A model generated the notes under the pieces. The model was not told where the DNA came from and ran no database searches. It saw nothing but the letters and a program-made list of their open reading frames with translations. A stretch of DNA of 64,000 nt. Source: JAPULR01 sp965238215. GTDB lineage: Bacteria > Chloroflexota > Dehalococcoidia > Lucifugimonadales > GCA-2712585. Both the position numbers and the translations under genes were made by a program. Below, piece by piece: positions 16,215 to 24,570 of the stretch (positions are counted from its first letter, which is position 1; every line of letters starts with the position of its first letter). The DNA lies in NCBI GenBank assembly GCA_965238215.1, contig OZ250180.1:1426001-1490000 (forward strand). The letters are read 5' to 3'.

Positions 16215-16578
16215 TTCTCGCGATACAACTTACCTCTGGACGATCTATGTTCAAGACATGATCAAGTTCACTAAAGAGGTCTTGTGCTTCACCCGCGGTC
16301 TGGATCAGAGAGCATTCGTCGATGATCTGCGTACCTATCGAGCCACGTTGAAGACCATCGAAATGATAGGGGAGGCGGCGGCCAAGATGCCAGCCTCCAT
16401 CAGGCTATCTCATCCTCATATCGCTTGGAGCGACATCATCGGAACGCGCAACCGAGTCACCCACTTCTATTCCGGCATTGACGACGACATTATCTGGGAT
16501 ATCATCCAAACCGACATTCCAACCCTGCTGCCCCAACTACAGCAACTGCTAGAAGAGGTTCAAGGGCAGCAGCCTTAA
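16207..16578 (+). CDS. hepT: HepT-family HEPN ribonuclease toxin
   Basis: 123 aa HEPN protein with the intact R81-N-R-V-T-H86-F-Y88 motif (R-x4-H-x-Y): Arg and His form the RNase site and Tyr is the known AMPylation target of MNT antitoxins. The ATG lies 8 bases inside the upstream fusion gene, so the two are translationally coupled. It converges with the aminotransferase gene, overlapping its stop by 4 bases. Likely role: abortive infection or stabilisation of this locus. Confidence 0.83.
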   Translation: MCDSRDTTYLWTIYVQDMIKFTKEVLCFTRGLDQRAFVDDLRTYRATLKTIEMIGEAAAKMPASIRLSHPHIAWSDIIGTRNRVTHFYSGIDDDIIWDIIQTDIPTLLPQLQQLLEEVQGQQP

Positions 16579-17777
16579 CCCCCGCGCCCGTTCTTGCGCA
16601 CGAACGCCGCCAGCCGTTCCAACGCCTTAGCTATGTTCTCCGCTGAGTTGGCGTAGGAAAGTCGCACGAACCCCTCGCCGTACTCGCCGAAGGCCGCCCC
16701 CGAAAGCAGCGCCACTCCCGCCTCGTTCAAGACCCGCTCCTGAAATTCGTCGCTGCCAAACCCCGTCCCCTCGATGCTGGGGAATACGTAGAAGGCCCCA
16801 TCCGGCTCCGCGCACTCGACGCCTGGGATGCTATTCAGTCCCGCCACAATCAGGTCGCGCCGCTTCCGAAATTCGTCCACCATGTTCATCACAGGCTCCT
16901 GCGGTCCTTCCAGGGCGCGAATAGCCGCCCGTTGCGTGAAGCTCGCTGCGCAGGACACGCTGTTGGTCGCCAGCTTCACTATGTGGGGCGTGAGCCAGTG
17001 AGGGAAAACCCCGTAGCCCAGCCGCCAGCCCGTCATGGCGAAGGACTTGGAGAACCCGTCTAGGATTATCGTACGCTCCGCCATCCCCGGCAGCGACGCG
17101 ATGCTGTGGTGCGCGCCGCTGTAGATAATGTCCTTGTATATCTCGTCGGAAAGAATCACCACGTCCTCCCGCGGGCCAAGCAGATCGGCCAACCGCTCCA
17201 CGTCCTCCCGGCCCATGACTGATCCGGTGGGATTCTGCGGCGAATTCAATATCACCAGCTTCGTGCGGTCAGAAAGCTTGCTTTCTAGGTCGTCCAGGTC
17301 CAGGCGGTTGCCCTCGTCGGGCAGCAGGCGAACGGGAGCCCGCTCCGCCCCGCAGAAGTTGATCATTGACTCGTAGATGGGAAAGCTGGGGTTGGGGTAG
17401 ACAACCTCGTCGCCGGGCTGCACCAGCGCCATTATGGCGAAGAACATGATGGGCTTCCCACCGGGCGTCACCACCACCTGATTGGGCTCAACCTCCAGGC
17501 TACGCGTGGCGTTCACGTTATCCGCGATAGCCTCCTGAAGCTCCGGCAGCCCCGCAGATGGGCCGTAGTGAGTGTAGCCCTGCCGGAGGGCCTGAATGGC
17601 CGCGTCCACTATGTGCGAAGGCGTGTCGAAGTCCGGCTCGCCTATCTCCAAGTGCACCATATCGTGGCCCTTGGCCTCCAGGGCCTTCGCCTTCGCTAAT
17701 ACCTCGAAGGCGGATTCGGTCCCCAGGTTGTTCATCCTATCTGCTGCTAGCAAAAAGTTCCTCCCAAATGGCGTCAA
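16575..17777 (-). CDS. Class I/II pyridoxal-phosphate aminotransferase
   Basis: 400 aa, fold-type I aminotransferase of the aspartate/aromatic group. HLEIGEPDFDTPSHI near the N-terminus, the NSPQNPTGSVMG substrate-carboxylate region and DGFSKSFAMTGWRLGY with the PLP-binding lysine are all visible. The first 14 residues are not typical, so the true start may be the ATG at 17735 (MNNLGTESAFEVL). Amino acid specificity is not predictable here. Confidence 0.9.
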   Translation of the reverse strand: MTPFGRNFLLAADRMNNLGTESAFEVLAKAKALEAKGHDMVHLEIGEPDFDTPSHIVDAAIQALRQGYTHYGPSAGLPELQEAIADNVNATRSLEVEPNQVVVTPGGKPIMFFAIMALVQPGDEVVYPNPSFPIYESMINFCGAERAPVRLLPDEGNRLDLDDLESKLSDRTKLVILNSPQNPTGSVMGREDVERLADLLGPREDVVILSDEIYKDIIYSGAHHSIASLPGMAERTIILDGFSKSFAMTGWRLGYGVFPHWLTPHIVKLATNSVSCAASFTQRAAIRALEGPQEPVMNMVDEFRKRRDLIVAGLNSIPGVECAEPDGAFYVFPSIEGTGFGSDEFQERVLNEAGVALLSGAAFGEYGEGFVRLSYANSAENIAKALERLAAFVRKNGRGG

Positions 17778-17956
17778 CCCTTTTTATCAGAGCTAGCCGA
17801 AAAGCGCAACGAACATCCCGCCGATCCGCGGTTCAATCCCTCCCCCATCGTGTCCGAGCGGAGAAAGAAAACCAGCCGCCAAGATGTTAAGATGGGATGC
17901 GTTCAACCACCCAGGGGTTGCCCTGACCGCTATCTGCCATTACCGGAGGTTTTTGC

Positions 17957-19078
17957 ATGAAAAGCACCGACGTCATAATCGTGGGTGGCGGCGCCGTCGG
18001 CTGCGCCACCGCCTATTTCCTCTCCAAGGCCGGGGCTAAGGTCACGGTCATCGAGAAGAACCGGATCGCCTTCGGCGCGTCCGGCTACGCCATGGGCCTG
18101 CTCAGCCCCCTCTACGGCCAGGGCATCCCCGGCCCGCTGGAAAGCCTCTCCCTGAACGGCTTCCTGATGCACCGGCAGCTTGTCGAGGAGCTTGTAGACT
18201 CAACTGGCGTCGACTACCACGCCCACACGAGAGACTCCATCTACCTCTCCTTGTCCGACGAGGATGAGGAGAACCTGAAGAACATCGCGTCCTACTCAGG
18301 CAACGTCGACGGCGTTTCCTGCCAGTGGCTGGCTGGGGCGGAGCTTCGAAATGTGGAGCCGCGGATAACGCCCGCCGCCGAGCGGGGAATGCTGGTGAGC
18401 GGCACCTGGGTGCTGGAGGCCGACAAGTACACGGAAGCCCTTGTCGCAGGCGCGAAACTCCACGGCGCAACGTTGCTGGACCAGTCCGCAACGGGACTGG
18501 AGCGTCGTTCGAAGGGCGCCGTTGTGCAGACAGACCAGGGCGATATCGAGGCTGACGCCGTGGTCCTCGCCATGGGGCCCTGGACGGGCGAGGCGGAGAA
18601 GTGGCTCGGCGTTCCCGTGCCCGTGGGCCCGCTCAAGGGCCAGATCCTCCGCATGGACGTTGGCGAGCCGGCCATGACCTGCTCCATCCACTACGCCAGC
18701 AACTACGCCGGCCCCAAGGCCGACGGTCTGACCTGGATCGGCACTACCGAAGAGCGCGTGGGCTTCGACAACGAGCCCACCATGGAAGCACGGCAACGGA
18801 TAATTCAGGAGGTGGGAGAATTCTTCCCGCCCGCGCTAACGGGGCGTGTCGTTCGCCAGACGGCCTGCCTACGGCCGGTGGCCCCCGACGGACTGCCCGT
18901 CATCGGTCCCGTGCCCGGCTGGGAGGGCGTCTACCTCTCGACCGGCGCCGGACGCAAGGGCATCATCCTAAGCCCGTCCATGGCCAAGCTCACGGCGGAC
19001 ATGGCCCTGGGCCGCGCCGACGAAGCGGCCATCGCCCCCTTCTCGCCCGTTCGCTTCAGCTCCATAGCCCCGTGCTGA
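17957..19078 (+). CDS. FAD-dependent amine/amino acid oxidoreductase (DAO family)
   Basis: 373 aa. The Rossmann FAD motif VIIVGGGAVGCATAYFL occupies the first 25 residues, and the C-terminal LSTGAGRKGIILSPSMAKL segment is the second FAD-contacting region of glycine/sarcosine oxidase-like enzymes. Likely oxidises an amino acid or N-methyl amine. GGAGG lies upstream of ATG 17957. Its end overlaps the convergent cysteine-synthase-like gene by 23 bases. Confidence 0.87.
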   Translation: MKSTDVIIVGGGAVGCATAYFLSKAGAKVTVIEKNRIAFGASGYAMGLLSPLYGQGIPGPLESLSLNGFLMHRQLVEELVDSTGVDYHAHTRDSIYLSLSDEDEENLKNIASYSGNVDGVSCQWLAGAELRNVEPRITPAAERGMLVSGTWVLEADKYTEALVAGAKLHGATLLDQSATGLERRSKGAVVQTDQGDIEADAVVLAMGPWTGEAEKWLGVPVPVGPLKGQILRMDVGEPAMTCSIHYASNYAGPKADGLTWIGTTEERVGFDNEPTMEARQRIIQEVGEFFPPALTGRVVRQTACLRPVAPDGLPVIGPVPGWEGVYLSTGAGRKGIILSPSMAKLTADMALGRADEAAIAPFSPVRFSSIAPC

Positions 19079-19991
19079 AATAACGCTCCCCAATATCGTT
19101 GAAGATGGTCACCACCTTGCCCTGTCCCACCCGCTGTGCCACGATGAAGGCCCCCAGCACATAGGCCCCTGAGCTCTGACCGGCGAATAGACCCTGGGCC
19201 GCCAGTTCCTGCGACACGGCCCGCGCCTCGTCTATGTCGATGGCCAGCATCTCGTCCACCACGCTTTCGTCCAGCGTCTGAGGCGTGATGTGCCCCGGCC
19301 CCAGGGGCTTCAGACCCTCCACGCCGGGCCATTCGGGGGGGTTGACGCCAATGACCCGGATGTCTGGGTTGTGCTCCTTTAGTCGACGGCCCACGCCACT
19401 GATGGTCCCACCCGTCCCCACACCTGCCACGAAGTGGGTGATGTCCGGCGCCTGCCGCAGAATCTCCTCGCCGGTGGTGTCGTAGTGGGCCTGGGGATTG
19501 AACTCATTGGAGTACTGATCGCACCAGAAATAGCGGTCCGGGTCCCCTTCGTACCGACGCTTCACCTCACGAAGGGTCTCGTCGTACCCCAACATCGGGT
19601 CGGTGAAGATTATCTCCGCGCCGTGGGCCACCAGCCGCTTCTTCCGCTCCTGGCTGGCGTTCTCCGGCATGACCAGGGCCACCCGGTAGCCCAACACCGC
19701 GCCAATCATGGCGTAGGCGATGCCGGCGTTGCCGGACGTGGCGTCCAAGATAGTCTTATCCCTGGTCAACCGACCGTCCAGGATAGCTTCTCCCAGCATG
19801 CGGAGAACGGGCCGGTCCTTGATAGACCCGCCAGGGTTCAGGTGCTCGTACTTGGCGAACACGGGCGCGCCGCCGCGAGGGTTGGGAATGCGGGCCAACG
19901 GTGTGTTTCCGATGGCCAAGAGGGGCGGATTGCAGTCCAGGAACGCCAGGAACTCCTTGGATAGGGGCAAAAGGTCAACCTCGTCCGACAA
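19056..19991 (-). CDS. Cysteine synthase-like PLP enzyme (CysK/CysM family)
   Basis: 311 aa fold-type II PLP enzyme. The PLP lysine is K58 in NPGGSIKDR, TSGNAGIA is the substrate-binding loop, and GVGTGGTISGVGRRL is the phosphate-binding glycine loop. Catalyses replacement of O-acetylserine or O-phosphoserine side groups with sulfide or a carrier thiocarboxylate. The N-terminal 20 residues extend slightly beyond classical CysK. Operon partners are not visible. Confidence 0.88.
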   Translation of the reverse strand: MSDEVDLLPLSKEFLAFLDCNPPLLAIGNTPLARIPNPRGGAPVFAKYEHLNPGGSIKDRPVLRMLGEAILDGRLTRDKTILDATSGNAGIAYAMIGAVLGYRVALVMPENASQERKKRLVAHGAEIIFTDPMLGYDETLREVKRRYEGDPDRYFWCDQYSNEFNPQAHYDTTGEEILRQAPDITHFVAGVGTGGTISGVGRRLKEHNPDIRVIGVNPPEWPGVEGLKPLGPGHITPQTLDESVVDEMLAIDIDEARAVSQELAAQGLFAGQSSGAYVLGAFIVAQRVGQGKVVTIFNDIGERYFSTGLWS

Positions 19992-20089
19992 TTCGGGATG
20001 GAATGCCGCCCGTTGGCGTAGGCTTACGGGCCGCGTTTCTCCACCATTCGAGTATAGCCACTGCAGCCTTGAGCGTAAAGATAAGAGGG

Positions 20090-22849
20090 CTACTCTGCCA
20101 CCGAAGATGCGGTTATGGCGGGTTCTCGGCAGAGGGCGGCCCGGACGCTATCCATCCAACCTTCATCCAGCTCGAGTGCTTCACCAATAATGCGGTCTAT
20201 CTCCAGGCGCACTGGATCCTCTGTCATTCGGGAGAAGGGCAGCAAAGTCTCCTTCTTAATATCTTGGAAGCGGTACCACATCTCGTTGAGCTGGGATACC
20301 TCAAGGGCGGTAAAGTCGGGCACGCGTAAAGAACGCAGGGTGTCCAGCGAGAAGGACGGATACGAGGGCTTGCGGTTATCCCTGTCTCCCAGAAGGGATA
20401 GGATGCCGACCGTGGAGTTGAAGTAGAAGCAGATGGCTTGCATAATCTCCGGTTTGTACGGACGACAGGGCGTCCAGATGGATCCCAGGGCAGCCTGGGG
20501 AACGGTTACAGCAGCCGCTCTGGCAAGAGGCAGCCACAGGCGATGGGGGAGGAGAACCCATCCCTTCTGCTCCCAATATCTGTCGGCAAGGCGACCCTTG
20601 GCCTTCTTAGGTTCAATGTAAACATCTGTTTCAACCTCCAGGGACTGGATCCTGTCTGTCTTGTGGAACCAAAGTGCGCGCCGTCCTGAAAGGGTGGGCA
20701 TCTGCGAGCGGGTGTAAGCGTCTCGAATGCGCTGTCCGGCGGGACCAATAGCAGCCAACCTACTGAAAGGAACCATTCGAACCGATGCGGGGTTCTCTTC
20801 CTTGAGAGTGCGATGGGCCTTCACCAGGAAGGGAGAAAGGAAATTGACGGCGGACCAATCGCCCGTCCTAATTCGCTCCTCGTCCTCCCTCTGAAGTGTG
20901 AAGAGGTCGCCGGCCTCCGTGGATTTCCGACGGATGGCCTGCTCAATTCTGCGGGAGACGTCCAGGGACTCAAAGGCGTTCTTGGGGTTCTCCGCCAAAT
21001 TCACCACGTTAGTCGGCGGCTTTGGCTCTGCACTATTCCACCGTCGACAGACGAGAAGCACCTCTCCTATGCTGGTGTTCTCGGAGAAGAAGATCCGCTT
21101 GGGGTCGTGGGAGCTTACAATGGTCTCCACGTGAAACCGTCCAGCTAGGTACTGACGCAAGGCCAAGTTGCCGGGAGCGGTGGGCACGACCGAAGGGAGC
21201 ACTAGCGCCAGTACACCACCCTCGTCTTTTATCAACTTGTCGCCTAGAAGCGTGAACATGCCGCCGGATGAATGAAGCCGCGCCGCCGCCCGAAAGAGTT
21301 GCCCATCGGCAGCCTCCTCAAACCTCCGAGCCCGCTCGTCCAGCATCTCCTTCTCCCGCTCCTTGATGGCTTTCTCCTCATCTTTGGTGAACTGGTCGTG
21401 GCGCAGGCTGTCCCTGGTGAAGGGCGGATTCATTATCACCAGGTCCATGGGCGGGGGAGTGCGGCCGTTCCCCTCTCCGTTCTCCACCTGTTGCGTGAAT
21501 GAGGATGGCCACAAAGCCAGTTGGGGCTTTCCAGCTAGGAAGTCCAAAGAACCCAGCCGGGCCTCGCCTTCGTGGTTCCCCAGGATGGCCCGATGGATGT
21601 TCATACGGCTGAAGGTCGTCTTGGGGGAGAGCATGCCTATCGTGCTGGCGGCCATGTGCGTAGCGGTAAGATTCACGTCATAACCCCAAAGAATATCTTC
21701 CACCAAATACAGCCCCAGAGCCTCCTCGTCCTCACGGTCCACGGGCCCTGCTGCCATGCGCAAAGCGCGGATGCGTTCGGAGGCAGCCATCAGCAGTGTG
21801 CCGGTGCCACAGGCCGGATCGCAGATTCGAAGGTCGGCTACAGTGTTGGGGTCTGCCCAATCCCCGTCTTCCTCCCGAATTGCCAGGGAAGCCAGCAGAA
21901 CGGCCGCGGCGGTGGAGGTGTAGAAGGAACCGTCGTAACGAGCGGTGTCCAAGACGCGATGAAAGATTCGACCCAGCAAGTCGTGACGCAGGCCTGCGAC
22001 CCGGTTGGATACAATGGCCACGATATCGGCCAGACGCCGCATCAGCAGGGCCATTTCCGGGTGCGATGGAAGCGCATCCAGGGCCTTCCGGCCGGTCTCG
22101 AAGACCGGTCGGTAGTCCACAGCAAGGATTCCCTCCCAGGCTTGGCGGAAAGCCCAGTGGGTCGACGGGTTGTTGACACAGACTTCGGGGGAGTCCGGAG
22201 GCCAGGAGCCGTCGTATCCGGCCGGGCGTAGCGCGGGCAGATGGTCCTGCACCCGGTGGTGAAAAAGCATGGCCGTTGCGACTACCAGCATCCCGCGCTT
22301 TGCAGGAACGAACCAACCGTTGGCATTGTGGTCTACGACGGGTTTCGCGGCGGGCAGATCCAGAGCCTGCGACAATGCACGGCGGGTGCGGGTCCGTAGG
22401 CCCTGAACAATCTCGTCTAGCCCATCTGAGAGGATACGGGCGGCCGCGTCGGCATCGTCTACGGCAGCAGGCGCCTGTAGAACCGCCTGGGCCAGATCGC
22501 CAACGCCGCCCGTCGACCATTGGGCATTGGGATCGCCCGCTCTTGTGCGAATGGTCCACTTAAGAGGCATTTTGGCCATGTTCTCTTCAGTGACGTTTTC
22601 CTGATAGCAGATGGCAAAGGCGATGATGGTCAAACCTTGACGAAGACGCGCATCCGCATCTTTGATTGCCTGGGAGGTGCGATGGAAGCCCGTTTCCGCC
22701 TCCAAGACCACCAACAGTTTTTCCACGTATGCCGCAATATCCAAGCGGTAGCGGCCCCGTCGTTCTTCGTAGTCGCAGTCGACACCCTGTTCCCTGAGAA
22801 GGAGACAAAGGGCGCGGTTCTTGAAATCTTCCTGCTTCTTCACAGCCAT
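20090..22849 (-). CDS. N6-adenine DNA methyltransferase, type IIG-like with nuclease-like N-terminus
   Basis: 919 aa. Motif I CDPACGTGTLL starts at 343 and motif IV NPPF is at 474-477, identifying a gamma-type N6-adenine methyltransferase related to HsdM and type IIG enzymes. Residues about 30-100 (RLDIAAYVEKLLVVLEAETG) have a D-x(12)-E-x-E pattern recalling PD-(D/E)XK nucleases, but the lysine is missing, so cleavage activity is uncertain. The long C-terminal half would hold target recognition. No separate restriction or specificity gene is adjacent. It is transcribed away from block C, whose promoter begins 78 bases beyond its start. Confidence 0.8.
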   Translation of the reverse strand: MAVKKQEDFKNRALCLLLREQGVDCDYEERRGRYRLDIAAYVEKLLVVLEAETGFHRTSQAIKDADARLRQGLTIIAFAICYQENVTEENMAKMPLKWTIRTRAGDPNAQWSTGGVGDLAQAVLQAPAAVDDADAAARILSDGLDEIVQGLRTRTRRALSQALDLPAAKPVVDHNANGWFVPAKRGMLVVATAMLFHHRVQDHLPALRPAGYDGSWPPDSPEVCVNNPSTHWAFRQAWEGILAVDYRPVFETGRKALDALPSHPEMALLMRRLADIVAIVSNRVAGLRHDLLGRIFHRVLDTARYDGSFYTSTAAAVLLASLAIREEDGDWADPNTVADLRICDPACGTGTLLMAASERIRALRMAAGPVDREDEEALGLYLVEDILWGYDVNLTATHMAASTIGMLSPKTTFSRMNIHRAILGNHEGEARLGSLDFLAGKPQLALWPSSFTQQVENGEGNGRTPPPMDLVIMNPPFTRDSLRHDQFTKDEEKAIKEREKEMLDERARRFEEAADGQLFRAAARLHSSGGMFTLLGDKLIKDEGGVLALVLPSVVPTAPGNLALRQYLAGRFHVETIVSSHDPKRIFFSENTSIGEVLLVCRRWNSAEPKPPTNVVNLAENPKNAFESLDVSRRIEQAIRRKSTEAGDLFTLQREDEERIRTGDWSAVNFLSPFLVKAHRTLKEENPASVRMVPFSRLAAIGPAGQRIRDAYTRSQMPTLSGRRALWFHKTDRIQSLEVETDVYIEPKKAKGRLADRYWEQKGWVLLPHRLWLPLARAAAVTVPQAALGSIWTPCRPYKPEIMQAICFYFNSTVGILSLLGDRDNRKPSYPSFSLDTLRSLRVPDFTALEVSQLNEMWYRFQDIKKETLLPFSRMTEDPVRLEIDRIIGEALELDEGWMDSVRAALCREPAITASSVAE

Positions 22850-22926
22850 GGACGCATTATAGTCAATTCTGCCATCTATGGGTTAACGTCACCCCTTCCC
22901 CAACCCCCAAAAGTGACACCTTCCTC

Positions 22927-22956
22927 TTGCAATAAAGCGTACGTATATTCTAGCAT
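22927..22956 (+). promoter_or_regulatory. Promoter-like element P3 in front of phage block C
   Basis: TTGCAA (22927-22932), 18 bases, TAGCAT (22951-22956), 32 bases before the capsid ATG. ACGT (22941-22944) and TTCTA (22948-22952) sit at exactly the P2 offsets from TTGCAA. GTAC-GTAT-ATTC keeps 6 of 8 positions of GAAC-N4-GTTC. Confidence 0.55.
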
Positions 22957-22988
22957 CTCTGCATCTTATCTTAAACAGAGGTGCTTCA

Positions 22989-23879
22989 ATGGCTCTAACC
23001 CTTACCGAATCCGCCAAGCTTTCCCAGGACATGCTCCTTACGGGCGTCATCGAGACCATCGTCAAGGACAGCCCCGTTCTCCAGGCCATCCCCTTTATCG
23101 AGGTGGTGGGCAACGGCCTCACCTACAACCAGGAGAAAGCCCTACCCTCGGTGGCCTTCTACGAGCCGGGGGACACGTGGGCCGAGTCCACTCCCACTTT
23201 CACTCAGGTCACCGCCAACCTGAAGATCCTCGGCGGCGACGCCGACGTGGACAACTTCGTCAAAGCCACCCGCTCCAATCTGCAGGACCTGGAGGCTACT
23301 GTCGTAGCCCTCAAGGCCAAGGCCACCCAGCAGAAATTCGACACTACCTTCATCGACGGCGACAGCACTACGGACTCCAAGGCCTTCGACGGCATCGACA
23401 AGCTGGCCGTCGCTACCCAGACGATCTCCATGGGCGCCAACGGCGGCTCTCTTACCCTGGACAAACTGGACGAGACCATCGACAAGGTGCGGGGCGGCAA
23501 GCCGGACATGCTCATCATGAGCCGTCGTTCCCGTCGCAAGCTCTCCTCCCTTGGTCGGGCCGCAGGCAGCGGCGTCGTTGTCGCCGACAAGAACCAGTAC
23601 GGCATGATGACGGACTACTACGACGGCATCGCAGTCGGCGTCAGCGACTTCGTAAGCGACGCCAAGACCGTCGGCAACAGCAGCGACTGTTCCACCATCT
23701 ACGCCGTTCAGTGGGGCGAAGGAGCCGTGGCCGGCCTCACCGCGCCCGGCGGCCTCCAGATGGAGCGCGTCGGCAGCCTGGAGACCAAGGACGCCACCCG
23801 CGTTCGGGTCAAGTGGTACGTGGCCATAGCCGTCTTCAACTCCCTCAAGCTGGCCAAGCTCTCCGGCGTCCGATCCTAG
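22989..23879 (+). CDS. Phage major capsid protein
   Basis: 296 aa, HK97-fold-type coat protein in my judgement: an N-terminal helical region (LTESAKLSQDMLLTGVIETIVKD), PFIEVVGNGLTYNQEKALPS, then a long alternating alpha/beta body with DVDNFVKATRSN and a C-terminal KWYVAIAVFNSLKLAKLSG. No long cleavable N-terminal delta domain is present, matching the absence of a prohead protease. Frame intact. It starts block C, directly after P3, and should follow the scaffold gene in an ordinary phage; 9.1 kb now separates them. Confidence 0.8.
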   Translation: MALTLTESAKLSQDMLLTGVIETIVKDSPVLQAIPFIEVVGNGLTYNQEKALPSVAFYEPGDTWAESTPTFTQVTANLKILGGDADVDNFVKATRSNLQDLEATVVALKAKATQQKFDTTFIDGDSTTDSKAFDGIDKLAVATQTISMGANGGSLTLDKLDETIDKVRGGKPDMLIMSRRSRRKLSSLGRAAGSGVVVADKNQYGMMTDYYDGIAVGVSDFVSDAKTVGNSSDCSTIYAVQWGEGAVAGLTAPGGLQMERVGSLETKDATRVRVKWYVAIAVFNSLKLAKLSGVRS

Positions 23880-23934
23880 ATAGCCGGTCAAGTATGGAAG
23901 ACAACAACCCTGATTCTGATTTTGGAGGCGCGAA

Positions 23935-24570
23935 ATGAACCTATCGGAGATGCGAAGCCGGCTGCGGATAGACCTTCACGACGAAGACTCAGCCAACTAC
24001 CGGTGGACCGACAATCAGCTGGACCGTCACCTGGGACGGGCCGGCCGCGAACTGAGCGCGGCCCAGCCCAGGCCCGACGTGGCGACCATTCAGACCGGCT
24101 CTGACGGACGCACGGTGTCGCTGGCATCCCTGCCGGACCTGGTCCGGGTGGAAGCGGTGGAGTATCCCGTGGACGAAAGCCCGCCCTCCTACGTCGACTT
24201 CGGCCTCAGAGGCCCCGACCTCACCCTGTTGGTGGAGGAGGGGCCCGGGGCCGGGGAATCGGCGAAGGTGTTCTACGGTCGACTTCATACCCTGGACGCC
24301 GCCACTTCCACCATTCCGGCCCATCTGGAAGAGCTGGTCCTGGCCGGGGCCGCGGGTTACGCCGCCATGGACTGGTCCGGCCACGCCATCAACAGCATCA
24401 ATCTGGGCGGGCCGCAGACGTGGCGGCACTTCCTGGTGTGGGGGCAAGAGAAGCTGGCCTACTTCCGGCAGGGGCTGGCGAACCTGAGCCGCCGGACGTC
24501 CCTGCGGGTGCGACGGCTCTACCGCCCGCTCTACCAGCCCACGAACCGGGTCATCGGCGGAGGCTACTAG
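23935..24570 (+). CDS. Head-tail connector/adaptor-like phage protein
   Basis: 211 aa. The N-terminal MRSRLRIDLHDEDSANYRWTDNQLDRHLGRAGREL-type helical pair and the late helix AHLEELVLAGAAGYAAM are characteristic of gp6/gp15-like adaptors that dock below the portal. It follows the capsid gene by 55 bases with a ribosome site TTTGGAGG before ATG 23935. The TAG stop overlaps the GTG of the next gene (TAGTG), indicating coupled translation. Confidence 0.65.
   Translation: MNLSEMRSRLRIDLHDEDSANYRWTDNQLDRHLGRAGRELSAAQPRPDVATIQTGSDGRTVSLASLPDLVRVEAVEYPVDESPPSYVDFGLRGPDLTLLVEEGPGAGESAKVFYGRLHTLDAATSTIPAHLEELVLAGAAGYAAMDWSGHAINSINLGGPQTWRHFLVWGQEKLAYFRQGLANLSRRTSLRVRRLYRPLYQPTNRVIGGGY

Noticed and set aside
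24420..24569. N-terminal extension of the hub gene
   Set aside because: It lies wholly inside the connector gene; GTG 24570 overlapping the stop is more natural.
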